Shown: one piece after another, positions 1 to 5,158 of the stretch | Layout: every line of letters starts with the position of its first letter | Numbering within the stretch: the stretch's first letter is position 1 | Position numbers and translations under genes: made by a program | Notes under the pieces: model-generated | Database searches by the model: none | The model's input: the letters and a program-made list of their open reading frames with translations, nothing else | What the model was told of the DNA's origin: nothing | Assembly: GCA_017550055.1 (NCBI GenBank) | Contig: JAFYMM010000276.1 | Location: forward strand, 1-5,158 | Source of the DNA: Paludibacteraceae bacterium | Lineage (GTDB): Bacteria; Bacteroidota; Bacteroidia; Bacteroidales; Paludibacteraceae | Direction: 5' to 3' | Length of the DNA stretch: 5,158 nucleotides

Positions 1-603
1 CATTGCTTCTGCTAGCATTCTATATCCATGCCCCGATATTTTAGCATATCTATCCTGATTTCCATCATATACCATCATAATATCGTGCATCAATTTTCGA
101 CCATATTCCGAAGTTGCAACCCCATTTGTGCCTAATCTTACTAACCACTTCCAAGGATAGTATCGATATATAGGTTCCATTCTTTTTAGTAGCCAAATTT
201 CCAATCTAGTTACATATTTTCTTTGTAATGGAGCCGAATCTATAGATATAAACCCTTTAAGTTTTTCTGGAAACAATTGAGAATACATTTGTCCTACATA
301 TCCACCCATTGATTGACCAACTATAACGGGGTAATCAATCTGTTCTTTTACAAAAATTTCATTCAACCACATAGCTTTATCGCTTAGGTTGAATGAAAAA
401 TCAAATGGCCATGACGCAGCATGAGCTGGTGCATCCCACGCAAGTATATTGTATTTTCCTCTGAAAAATTCAATTTGTTTCTCAAATAATCTATGGTCGG
501 CTGTCAATCCGGGAAGAAAAATTATCGTTATAGGCGATGTGTTTTGTTTATCTACCCAGTAATGAATAGTCCCACAGCGTGTTTCATGTTTTTTCTCGGT
601 CAT
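1..603 (-). CDS. Alpha/beta hydrolase, C-terminus cut by window edge
   Basis: This is an open reading frame of 201 codons running off the left edge, so the C-terminal part is missing. The ATG at 601-603 is the only possible start, because an in-frame TAA lies seven codons upstream. An AGGA lies about 8 nt before it. The protein looks like a soluble alpha/beta hydrolase. It has a strand plus oxyanion loop (IIFLPGLTADHRLF, residues 27-40), the segment WDAPAHAAS (56-64) that matches the usual D-x-P-G-x-G-x-S turn, and a nucleophile elbow GQSMGG (96-101) with Ser98 as the predicted nucleophile. IDSAP (121-125) follows the next strand. The basic and aromatic stretch around 128-158 is probably the start of the cap domain. 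The catalytic Asp and His should lie beyond the window. Family members usually have about 250-280 residues. The substrate cannot be inferred; esterase, lipase or haloperoxidase-like activities are all possible. It follows the EEP gene by 10 nt and is probably the last or a late gene of that operon. Confidence 0.88.
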   Translation of the reverse strand, partial: MTEKKHETRCGTIHYWVDKQNTSPITIIFLPGLTADHRLFEKQIEFFRGKYNILAWDAPAHAASWPFDFSFNLSDKAMWLNEIFVKEQIDYPVIVGQSMGGYVGQMYSQLFPEKLKGFISIDSAPLQRKYVTRLEIWLLKRMEPIYRYYPWKWLVRLGTNGVATSEYGRKLMHDIMMVYDGNQDRYAKISGHGYRMLAEAM

Positions 604-613
604 ATCTATTGTC

Positions 614-1708
614 CTATTTTTTTATTTTTATAGTACAACTTAGTGGGTAGTGGTCCGAAATTTTTATTTCTTTATGCACCTCACAATCTATGACTTCAAA
701 TTTTTTATCCACTAATATGTGGTCTATTGCAACCATCATTGCGTTTTTGTTATAAGTCCAATGATAGCCCCAATTTCCACCTAAAGCGTATGCATCTTGC
801 AAATTTTTGCCTATTGTATTGTAGGTGTATGATAGCGGCACGTCGTTAAAATCGCCTAATGCAATAGTTTTATAATCAGTTTCATCTATTGTATTTCTTA
901 CAGCATTGGCTTGCTGTATGCGATTTTTTGCTCCAGCCACTAGTCTCAACCCAATTTTCTTCCCTGCATCTAATATTTCTTGTTTATTGTTATTTTCCTC
1001 TACCAATTTTGATGCAAATCGTCTATCTTCTTTGTTTAGTTTGTTTGATTCTAAGTGGTTGTTTATTACTCTAATTGTGTCATTGTCAATGACAATGTCA
1101 GAATATATACTTATATTATCGGCCGATTGGTATTCTATTTTTTTCTTTTTTGCTATTGGATATCGGCTGAATGTGGCTAACCCATTTTCTCCCCATTTGT
1201 GCTGATTTTTAAACCATAAGTGGCGGTATGGATATATTGAATCGAAAAATTTCAATATTTCTTGTTTCGATGCGCCATATCTATGGAAGTACCCAAATTC
1301 TTGTAAGCACACAATATCTGCATCTGTCTCTTTTATGAATTGTGCTATTTTTTTGAATCCATCATCGTTTTGGTTGTTGAATATGTGGGTGTTAAAAGTC
1401 AATATCTTTATACTCTCTTTTTCTGTGTTCAGCTTTGGTTTGTTTATGGTTATTACATTGCGCCATTGTCCGAACGTAAGAGCCATTATTGCGATGATTA
1501 TTAAAGCATAAAGCCATTTTTTGCAACATAACCAAAATATGAGGAGTCCGATTATTAGCAAAATCCAGAATGGCATTGCCATAACAAAATAAGTAGGTAA
1601 CGCCATTTTTTCAGGTGATACCCATCCTGCCAGCAATCCAAGAAAATAGCAAAATACTATAAATCCGGTTATGGCAACCATTGTATATTTTACAAAACTA
1701 CGTAGCAT
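614..1708 (-). CDS. Membrane-anchored endonuclease/exonuclease/phosphatase (EEP) family protein
   Basis: This 364-residue protein has three hydrophobic helices at its N-terminus (about 8-30, 38-61 and 65-80), followed by a complete EEP (DNase I-like) domain from about residue 100. All the family's active-site motifs are visible: TFNTH (104-108, metal-side Asn106), CLQEFG (134-139, metal-binding Glu137), NGLATFSRYP (175-184), NNHLE (216-220, catalytic His218), GDFND (285-289, Asp286 and Asn288), IDHILV (328-333) and SDHYP (351-355, Asp352 and His353). The enzyme fold is Mg2+-dependent phosphodiester hydrolysis. Whether this protein cuts nucleic acid, a phospholipid or a sugar phosphate cannot be read from the sequence. 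The membrane anchor argues against a DNA-repair nuclease such as ExoIII and for a substrate near the envelope. The ATG at 1706-1708 keeps the first helix whole; Met10 is an alternative. It starts 13 nt after the rhomboid 1 stop and is probably translated from the same mRNA. Confidence 0.93.
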   Translation of the reverse strand: MLRSFVKYTMVAITGFIVFCYFLGLLAGWVSPEKMALPTYFVMAMPFWILLIIGLLIFWLCCKKWLYALIIIAIMALTFGQWRNVITINKPKLNTEKESIKILTFNTHIFNNQNDDGFKKIAQFIKETDADIVCLQEFGYFHRYGASKQEILKFFDSIYPYRHLWFKNQHKWGENGLATFSRYPIAKKKKIEYQSADNISIYSDIVIDNDTIRVINNHLESNKLNKEDRRFASKLVEENNNKQEILDAGKKIGLRLVAGAKNRIQQANAVRNTIDETDYKTIALGDFNDVPLSYTYNTIGKNLQDAYALGGNWGYHWTYNKNAMMVAIDHILVDKKFEVIDCEVHKEIKISDHYPLSCTIKIKK

Positions 1709-1721
1709 TTTTTATTCTTTC

Positions 1722-2606
1722 TCAATTCTTTTTACTTCTATCAAATAATTCACGTTTTTCATCTGATGTTAGACTTTCGTATCCTCGTTGTTTAATTTTG
1801 TCGAGAATAGCATCAATCGCAGCTTCGTTTGCTCTTTTTTCTCTATTGTATTCAGCGTCGGTTTTCACTCTCGATGCCGTTTGTTTTCCTCCTTGTTTAA
1901 CTTTTATTTTTGGTGTGCGCTTAAATGTGTTTGTGAACCAATTGATTACTGATGTTACAAGCTGTGAATAGTCTTTGCCTTTCATCCATGCTTTGGCATA
2001 GAAATACCCCCATATTGCCCCTCCTATATGGGCAAATTCTCCTCCTGCATTATTGCCCGTAATGCCAAATACGCTAATCGCTACCATTCCTATAGCCACC
2101 CAAATCAATTTTACTTCGCCTATAAACATCAGACGGATAGGGTAGTTTGGTTGTAGTGTAGCTGCAGCCACACAGATTGCTACTACTGCCCCCGATGCTC
2201 CTAATAGGTAACTATTATGTACAGCTACTGAGAAATATGGAAACAAATTATACGACAATACATACATTGCAGCTCCAGCCAATCCACCTAATATATATAG
2301 TCCCACTAATTGTTTTTGCGATAAACGTTCCAATGCAATGCGTCCAAACCAATAAAGTGAAATCATATTAAAAAATATATGCATCACATCGGTATGCAAA
2401 AACATATAAGTTATCGCACTCCATGGTTGATATATCAAAGTTGTTAAATTTGACGGTAATTCTAAGTAGGTTGTAATTAATGTAGTGTCAATTTTGAATA
2501 GTATTAAAAATAGTGTAACTACTTTTATCAACACAAACATCCCTACATTTATATAAATCAATCGCATCAACGACGTCCCTCTCAAAAAAATCTCTTTAAT
2601 ATTCAT
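1722..2606 (-). CDS. Rhomboid family intramembrane serine protease 1, with cytosolic C-terminal tail
   Basis: This 294-residue protein has a six-helix rhomboid core followed by a charged tail. Catalytic features are clear: HTDVMHIFFN (71-80) carries the conserved HxxxN pair (His76, Asn80), GASGA (136-140) contains the nucleophile Ser138, and AHIGGAIWG (192-200) contains the partner His193 in the last core helix. Rhomboids cleave transmembrane substrates within or near the membrane. After about residue 205 comes a soluble extension rich in Lys, Arg and Glu. It ends in a short predicted helical motif, AIDAILDKIKQRGYESLTS (263-281), then DEKRELFDRSKK. I recognise this as the tail seen on many Bacteroidetes rhomboids (possibly the family called DUF6576, from memory). 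The active site looks complete, so this is probably an active protease rather than an iRhom-type pseudoenzyme. The ATG at 2604-2606 is 20 nt after the stop of the other rhomboid, with only a weak AGAAG upstream. Natural substrates are unknown. Confidence 0.94.
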   Translation of the reverse strand: MNIKEIFLRGTSLMRLIYINVGMFVLIKVVTLFLILFKIDTTLITTYLELPSNLTTLIYQPWSAITYMFLHTDVMHIFFNMISLYWFGRIALERLSQKQLVGLYILGGLAGAAMYVLSYNLFPYFSVAVHNSYLLGASGAVVAICVAAATLQPNYPIRLMFIGEVKLIWVAIGMVAISVFGITGNNAGGEFAHIGGAIWGYFYAKAWMKGKDYSQLVTSVINWFTNTFKRTPKIKVKQGGKQTASRVKTDAEYNREKRANEAAIDAILDKIKQRGYESLTSDEKRELFDRSKKN

Positions 2607-2626
2607 ATTTTTTTAACTTCTAATTA

Positions 2627-3400
2627 TCAATAAAGTTTTCCTTGTTTTTGCCATACCCACAATATTACTGCACCAAATATCATACCTCCCAAGTGAGCAA
2701 AGTGTGCTACGTTGTCAAATGCAAATCCTGTAACTCCGAAGAATAATTCAAAGGCAGCGTAAATGGCTACAAATATTCTTGCTGGAATCATCACCGGAAT
2801 GAACAATAGTCCCATTCTTGCTTCTGGAAATAACCAACCAAAAGCTAACAATATACCAAATAAAGCTCCCGAAGCCCCAACTGTTACATGAGCTGCAAAT
2901 ATTTGTTGTTTAAGTCTTATTACATCCATTGCTGTGGCATTAGCTATATTGCCTCCCGTAAACATACTGCTAAATGGAACCAATGCTTCGCCTGAATTTT
3001 CGGCAATGGCTATATTCATCGCAGTTGTAATGCCATGGAGGTCAATCATCCATGTCAATTCTTGTATAATTCCTGCTCCTACGCCTGTAAATAAATAGAA
3101 AAACAAGAATTTTTTTGCTCCCCACACTTGCTCCAATGTGCGTCCAAACATCCATACGCCAAACATGTTGCAGAATAAGTGGCTTATGCTACTAGTGTCA
3201 TGTAGGAACATATATGTTACAAGCTGTATTGGGTTGAATTTGTCTGAAAACCAATAGTGCAATCCCAATAATTTCACTAAATCTATGCCAAAAGACGTTG
3301 GCAAAACTTGCGAGGCAACCCAAAATAGTAGGTTGATAATCATTAAATTGAGTACTACAGGCGGTATATTGCCAAAAAATGAACTTTTATTATAACTCAT
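2627..3400 (-). CDS. Rhomboid family intramembrane serine protease 2
   Basis: This 257-residue integral membrane protein is the first gene of the apparent operon. It has the rhomboid signature set: MFLHDTSSISHLFCN (64-78) with His74 and Asn78 of the HxxxN motif, GRTLEQVWG (86-94) in place of the classic W-R loop, VGASGALFG (174-182) with nucleophile Ser177, and HFAHLGGMIFG (233-243) with partner His236. Between the helix ending near 118 and the GASG helix is an insertion of about 50 residues (119-170) with little hydrophobicity at its centre, making this a long inter-helix loop compared with E. coli GlpG. Unlike its neighbour it has no cytosolic tail; it ends at QKQGKLY just after the last helix. 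The two rhomboids share motifs but differ clearly in sequence, so the pair is an old duplication or two subfamilies. The ATG at 3398-3400 has an A-rich leader without a Shine-Dalgarno site. The function of the pair is unknown. Confidence 0.94.
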   Translation of the reverse strand: MSYNKSSFFGNIPPVVLNLMIINLLFWVASQVLPTSFGIDLVKLLGLHYWFSDKFNPIQLVTYMFLHDTSSISHLFCNMFGVWMFGRTLEQVWGAKKFLFFYLFTGVGAGIIQELTWMIDLHGITTAMNIAIAENSGEALVPFSSMFTGGNIANATAMDVIRLKQQIFAAHVTVGASGALFGILLAFGWLFPEARMGLLFIPVMIPARIFVAIYAAFELFFGVTGFAFDNVAHFAHLGGMIFGAVILWVWQKQGKLY

Positions 3401-3419
3401 ATTTTTATCGTTTATTGCG

Positions 3420-3427
3420 CAAAATTA
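3420..3427 (-). promoter_or_regulatory. Candidate -7 element for the rhomboid operon
   Basis: Read on the minus strand this is TAATTTTG, a full match to the Bacteroidetes housekeeping -7 consensus TAnnTTTG. It would place the transcript start near 3413, giving a leader of only about 10-14 nt before the rhomboid 2 ATG. At the expected 19-21 nt upstream (about 3447-3453) I see no good TTTG, so the call rests on the -7 box alone. It is the only match to this motif on the minus strand in the intergenic region. Confidence 0.45.
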
Positions 3428-3450
3428 CTAAAAAAAAGCCAATTTTATAT

Positions 3451-3482
3451 GTTTTATAACATATTTTTTGTTGTTTTATAAC
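3451..3482. repeat. 10-bp direct repeat in the divergent intergenic region
   Basis: GTTTTATAAC occurs at 3451-3460 and again, without mismatch, at 3473-3482. The repeat can be extended by one T on the left (TGTTTTATAAC). Each copy is followed by a run of T ending in G. The copies are 22 bp apart, about two helical turns, so both would lie on the same DNA face. They sit upstream of both divergent promoter candidates. This could be a regulator-binding site or just low-complexity AT-rich sequence. Confidence 0.4.
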
Positions 3483-3508
3483 TTTTTTTGAAAAAACAAT
3501 CTTAAAAA

Positions 3509-3540
3509 CTTGTATATATCAATAATTTAATATATTTTTG
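3509..3540 (+). promoter_or_regulatory. HU promoter, Bacteroidetes type
   Basis: CTTG at 3509-3512 serves as the -33 element. After exactly 20 nt comes TATTTTTG at 3533-3540, a full match to the TAnnTTTG -7 consensus of the Bacteroidetes primary sigma factor. Transcription would start near 3545-3548, giving an mRNA leader of about 50 nt. Spacing and motif agree well with the phylum's known promoters, and the target gene is one usually expressed at a high level. Confidence 0.75.
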
Positions 3541-3581
3541 TGCCGTAAAGTTATGCTTTTTTATAAACACTAGTAATAATC

Positions 3582-3593
3582 CTTAAATTTAAG
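3582..3593. repeat. Perfect 12-bp palindrome before the HU start
   Basis: CTTAAATTTAAG is fully self-complementary and ends 4 nt before the HU ATG, inside the predicted mRNA leader. It covers the place where a ribosome-binding site would sit. It could be a protein-binding half-site pair or a weak RNA fold. With so much A and T it could also be chance. Confidence 0.4.
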
Positions 3594-3597
3594 AAAA

Positions 3598-3867
3598 ATG
3601 AACAGAACAGAACTCGCGGCTGCTGTTGCCGCTAAAGCAAATCTTACTAAAATTGACGCTAAAAAAGCTGTTGATGCTGCGTTAGAAGCAATCGAAGAAG
3701 CTCTTGTGGCTAATGATACTGTTGCTCTTCTTGGTTTTGGTAATTTCTCGGTTGTTGAGAGAGCTGAACGTCAAGGTGTAAATCCTTCTACTGGAGCTAA
3801 AATTACTATTGCTGCTAAAAAATCTGTGAAATTTAAAGCAGGTTCAGCATTGAATGCTAAACTTTAA
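3598..3867 (+). CDS. HU family DNA-binding protein
   Basis: This 89-residue protein is the normal full length for HU, a dimeric nucleoid protein that bends DNA with little sequence preference and supports replication, recombination and transcription. The N-terminal two-helix dimerisation part (residues 3-38, for example ELAAAVAAKANLTKIDAKKA) leads into the hallmark turn GFGNFSVVER (46-55). The DNA-gripping beta arm follows, RAERQGVNPSTGAKITI (55-71), with the intercalating proline at Pro63 in NPSTG. The C-terminal strand and helix (KKSVKFKAGSALNAKL) complete the fold. The arm suggests HU rather than IHF, since no IHF-specific partner is nearby. The gene has its own promoter and its own terminator, so it is probably monocistronic. 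It diverges from the rhomboid operon. A weak AAG-A-rich leader precedes the ATG, as usual in this phylum. Confidence 0.97.
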   Translation: MNRTELAAAVAAKANLTKIDAKKAVDAALEAIEEALVANDTVALLGFGNFSVVERAERQGVNPSTGAKITIAAKKSVKFKAGSALNAKL

Positions 3868-3893
3868 TTTGTATTATACTCCTTTTTTATAGC

Positions 3894-3922
3894 AGAGACG
3901 CAATGTTTTGCGTCTCTTTTTT
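3894..3922 (+). terminator. Intrinsic terminator of the HU gene
   Basis: AGAGACGCAA (3894-3903) pairs perfectly with TTGCGTCTCT (3908-3917) around the loop TGTT. The stem is directly followed by T residues to 3922. It lies 26 nt after the HU stop codon. On the opposite strand the hairpin is not followed by a T run (it reads GCTATAAAAAAGG), so it is not an obvious classical terminator for the converging gene. Confidence 0.9.
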
Positions 3923-3942
3923 GTTGTGAATATAATGAAAAT

Positions 3943-4842
3943 CTATTTTATAATATTAATAGAATATTTCAATCCAACCCTAATTTCGTGATATTGCCAA
4001 TCTCTAATGCCATATTGATATGCAACGTATGGCTCAAGTCCAAAGCTACATGGTACTCCTAATCTTGTTTTAATCACCATCGGACAATCTCCATTTTCTT
4101 GCCAACCTGTATAGCCTCCCCATTCGGCCAATAGTTTAAGGTGTTTAGCTTCAAATTCCGTTCTTAATCCGTACATATAAGCATCGTTCTGTTCTGCGCG
4201 TCCTGTTTGCCAGCAGTAGAATCCTATTGTGCCTGCAATGCTTAATGTGCGTGCCCATCTATTTTCGAATTTTATCTTCTCGGCAACTGTCAAATCAAGA
4301 AAATATCCCGGTGCATCAATAAAACGACGATTTCCAAAATCTCCTCCTGATGCAGTCTTAATGCCTATTCGTGCCACAGCCGATGGTATATATTTGAGCT
4401 TATAGTTGGTTGATTGTTTCCCAAACCAATGAGGATGCAAAACTTGAATATTCGTACTCACATATATGTCGCCTGCTACGTTGTGCCAATGCGATAAGGG
4501 GTAAGGCGTTGCTAAATTGTGTATTGTGCATTGCGTATTGTGCATTGAATAAAAATCCATTATCGAATACCACGTTTCCAAATTTACCCAACGCGAAAAC
4601 AGAGGTATATTCAAGTGCAGATTTGGTGTAAATGCGTTGCTTTGGTCAAAGCCTCTAAAATAACTGCCCGATACATCTATTGACAATTCATCTGAAGTTT
4701 CTCCCGACGACATATCTATCACGGGCAGCGCATTTGGTCCCCATTGCGTTTGTCCCCATCCCAACAACGAAAAAAACAAAACACAACATACAAGGCCGAA
4801 CCTTATACATTGTGCTTTTATTTGGAATTTATTAAATTTCAT
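3943..4842 (-). CDS. Secreted, probably outer-membrane beta-rich protein of unknown function
   Basis: This 299-residue protein has a signal peptide: basic start, hydrophobic core FGLVCCVLFFSLLG (15-28), and likely cleavage near GWGQ (28-31). The mature part has many short alternating, aromatic-rich segments that suggest beta strands, and ends in VGLKYSINIIK, like a final barrel strand. Striking segments are QWGPNALPVIDM (33-44), GDIYVSTNIQVL (124-135), KTASGGDFGNRRFIDAPGYFLD (162-183), FYCWQTGRAEQNDAYMYGL (208-226) and EPYVAYQYGIRDWQYHEIRVGL (270-291). From memory these resemble an uncharacterised conserved Bacteroidales protein; I know no function for it. Residues about 99-109 (SMHNTQCTIHN) are encoded by a heptanucleotide repeat and look foreign to the fold. 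The frame stays open through it, and the later motifs are intact. The ATG at 4840-4842 has GAGGA 5 nt upstream, supplied by another heptamer array. The gene lies 38 nt after argS on the same strand and may be co-transcribed with it. A plain periplasmic protein is the alternative. Confidence 0.85.
   Translation of the reverse strand: MKFNKFQIKAQCIRFGLVCCVLFFSLLGWGQTQWGPNALPVIDMSSGETSDELSIDVSGSYFRGFDQSNAFTPNLHLNIPLFSRWVNLETWYSIMDFYSMHNTQCTIHNLATPYPLSHWHNVAGDIYVSTNIQVLHPHWFGKQSTNYKLKYIPSAVARIGIKTASGGDFGNRRFIDAPGYFLDLTVAEKIKFENRWARTLSIAGTIGFYCWQTGRAEQNDAYMYGLRTEFEAKHLKLLAEWGGYTGWQENGDCPMVIKTRLGVPCSFGLEPYVAYQYGIRDWQYHEIRVGLKYSINIIK
4516..4547. repeat. Heptanucleotide tandem array inside a coding sequence
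   Basis: On the plus strand the units are ATTGTGT (4516), ATTGTGC (4523), ATTGCGT (4530) and ATTGTGC (4537), then a partial ATTG at 4544-4547: about 4.5 copies with few mismatches. The array lies within the minus-strand secreted-protein gene and encodes residues about 99-109. Since the unit is 7 bp, gain or loss of one copy would shift the reading frame; only changes of three copies would keep it. Confidence 0.85.
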
Positions 4843-4843
4843 A

Positions 4844-4875
4844 ATTCCTCATTTCTCATTCCTCACTCTACATTG
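4844..4875. repeat. Degenerate heptanucleotide array between argS and the next gene, carrying its ribosome-binding site
   Basis: On the plus strand the units are ATTCCTC (4844), ATTTCTC (4851), ATTCCTC (4858) and the diverged ACTCTAC (4865), then a partial ATTG at 4872-4875. It fills most of the 38-nt gap. Read on the minus strand, the unit nearest the gene supplies GAGGAATT-ATG, an SD-like GAGGA 5 nt before the start codon of the secreted-protein gene; the next units repeat GAGAA and GAGGA further upstream. Each full unit also makes an out-of-frame ATG that soon meets a stop. Confidence 0.75.
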
Positions 4876-4880
4876 AAAAA

Positions 4881-5158
4881 TTACATTCTCTCTGGCATTT
4901 CAATACCGAGTAATCCCATGCCTGAAGTGATAACTTTAGCCACATTTGCTGAAAGCAAAAGACGCAAGTTTTTCACCTCTGCATTTTCTTCTTTGAGGAT
5001 TGGTGATGCTTGATAGAATTGGTTGTACTCTTTTACCAAGTCATATACATAGTTAGCAATCAATGCAGGCGAGAAGTCTTCTCCTGCTTGACGCACTACG
5101 TTAGGGTAGTTTGTAAGCATTTGAATGAGTGTACGTTCTTTTTCTGTGATTTCCATAC
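4881..5158 (-). CDS. argS: Arginyl-tRNA synthetase, C-terminal end only
   Basis: The last 91-92 codons of a gene that enters from the right edge; the Met at 5154-5156 is internal, not a start. The fragment is the C-terminal part of the DALR anticodon-binding domain of class I arginyl-tRNA synthetase. Its signs are LIQMLTNYPNVVRQAGEDFSP (10-30 of the visible part), ALIANYVYDLVKEYNQFYQ (31-49), the short charged hinge ILKEENAEV and the helix NLRLLLSANVAKVITSGMGLLGI, closing with the family's typical PERM-stop ending. The enzyme charges tRNA-Arg with arginine in the cytosol; the catalytic HIGH and KMSKS-like regions lie outside the window (full length in this phylum is about 600 residues). No terminator is visible after its TAA at 4881-4883, so read-through into the secreted-protein gene is likely. 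Confidence 0.93.
   Translation of the reverse strand, partial: MEITEKERTLIQMLTNYPNVVRQAGEDFSPALIANYVYDLVKEYNQFYQASPILKEENAEVKNLRLLLSANVAKVITSGMGLLGIEMPERM

Noticed and set aside
889..1205. Open frames on the plus strand opposite the EEP gene
   Set aside because: They have no recognisable motif and low-complexity hydrophobic content, and lie antisense to a protein with all its catalytic motifs.
1681..2371. Open frames on the plus strand opposite rhomboid 1
   Set aside because: They are antisense shadows of a gene with clear rhomboid motifs, and no promoter or leader supports them.
3401..3597. Riboswitch or small RNA in the divergent intergenic region
   Set aside because: The region is almost all A and T with no GC-rich stems; apart from the promoters, direct repeat and palindrome I see no structure.
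4516..4547. The heptamer array as a frameshift that makes the secreted-protein gene a pseudogene
   Set aside because: The frame stays open through the array and the motifs after it (GDIYVST, KTASGGDFG and the final strand) are in the same frame as the signal peptide.
4400..4631. Short open frames on both strands over the heptamer region
   Set aside because: They are alternative readings of the secreted-protein gene, whose own frame carries the conserved-looking motifs on both sides.
4516..4875. CRISPR array or mobile element boundary
   Set aside because: Units are only 7 bp with no spacers, and there is no transposase, integrase, terminal inverted repeat or target duplication nearby.
4744..5013. 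Plus-strand open frame spanning the argS junction
   Set aside because: It runs antisense across the end of argS and the signal peptide region; its composition comes from the repeat and the antisense reading.
1..5158. A new defence, secretion or mobile system
   Set aside because: All seven genes fit housekeeping or common Bacteroidetes families; no unusual domain fusion, toxin-antitoxin pair, reverse transcriptase or effector gene is present.

Overview
This window looks like an ordinary chromosomal segment of an AT-rich member of the Bacteroidota, most likely the Bacteroidales. The evidence is an HU gene with a Bacteroidetes-type promoter (CTTG, 20 nt, TATTTTTG), A-rich leaders in place of strong Shine-Dalgarno sites, and a gene set I recognise from that phylum: argS, HU, two rhomboids, and a membrane-anchored endonuclease/exonuclease/phosphatase (EEP) protein. 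The genus cannot be fixed from the sequence.

Layout, left to right. Positions 1-3400 hold four minus-strand genes with gaps of 10-20 nt. In transcription order they are rhomboid protease 2 (2627-3400), rhomboid protease 1 (1722-2606), the membrane-anchored EEP protein (614-1708) and an alpha/beta hydrolase (1-603) whose C-terminus lies beyond the left edge. They look like one operon starting in the 197-bp intergenic region at 3401-3597, which also carries the divergent HU promoter, a 10-bp direct repeat and a 12-bp palindrome just before the HU start codon. HU (3598-3867, plus strand) ends at a clear intrinsic terminator (3894-3922). Converging on it from the right is a minus-strand gene for a secreted, probably outer-membrane beta-rich protein of unknown function (3943-4842). 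That gene follows the C-terminal end of arginyl-tRNA synthetase (4881-5158, 5' part outside the window) by 38 nt.

Functionally, the operon encodes two apparently active intramembrane serine proteases and two more hydrolase-type proteins, one of them membrane-anchored. The sequence does not show that they share a pathway. HU and ArgS are housekeeping genes.

I found no mobile element, CRISPR array, RNA gene or convincing new system. The least ordinary signals are two degenerate heptanucleotide arrays around the secreted-protein gene. One (4516-4547) lies inside its reading frame. The other (4844-4875) fills the gap after argS and supplies the gene's ribosome-binding site. Because 7 is not a multiple of 3, copy-number change in the first array could shift the frame.
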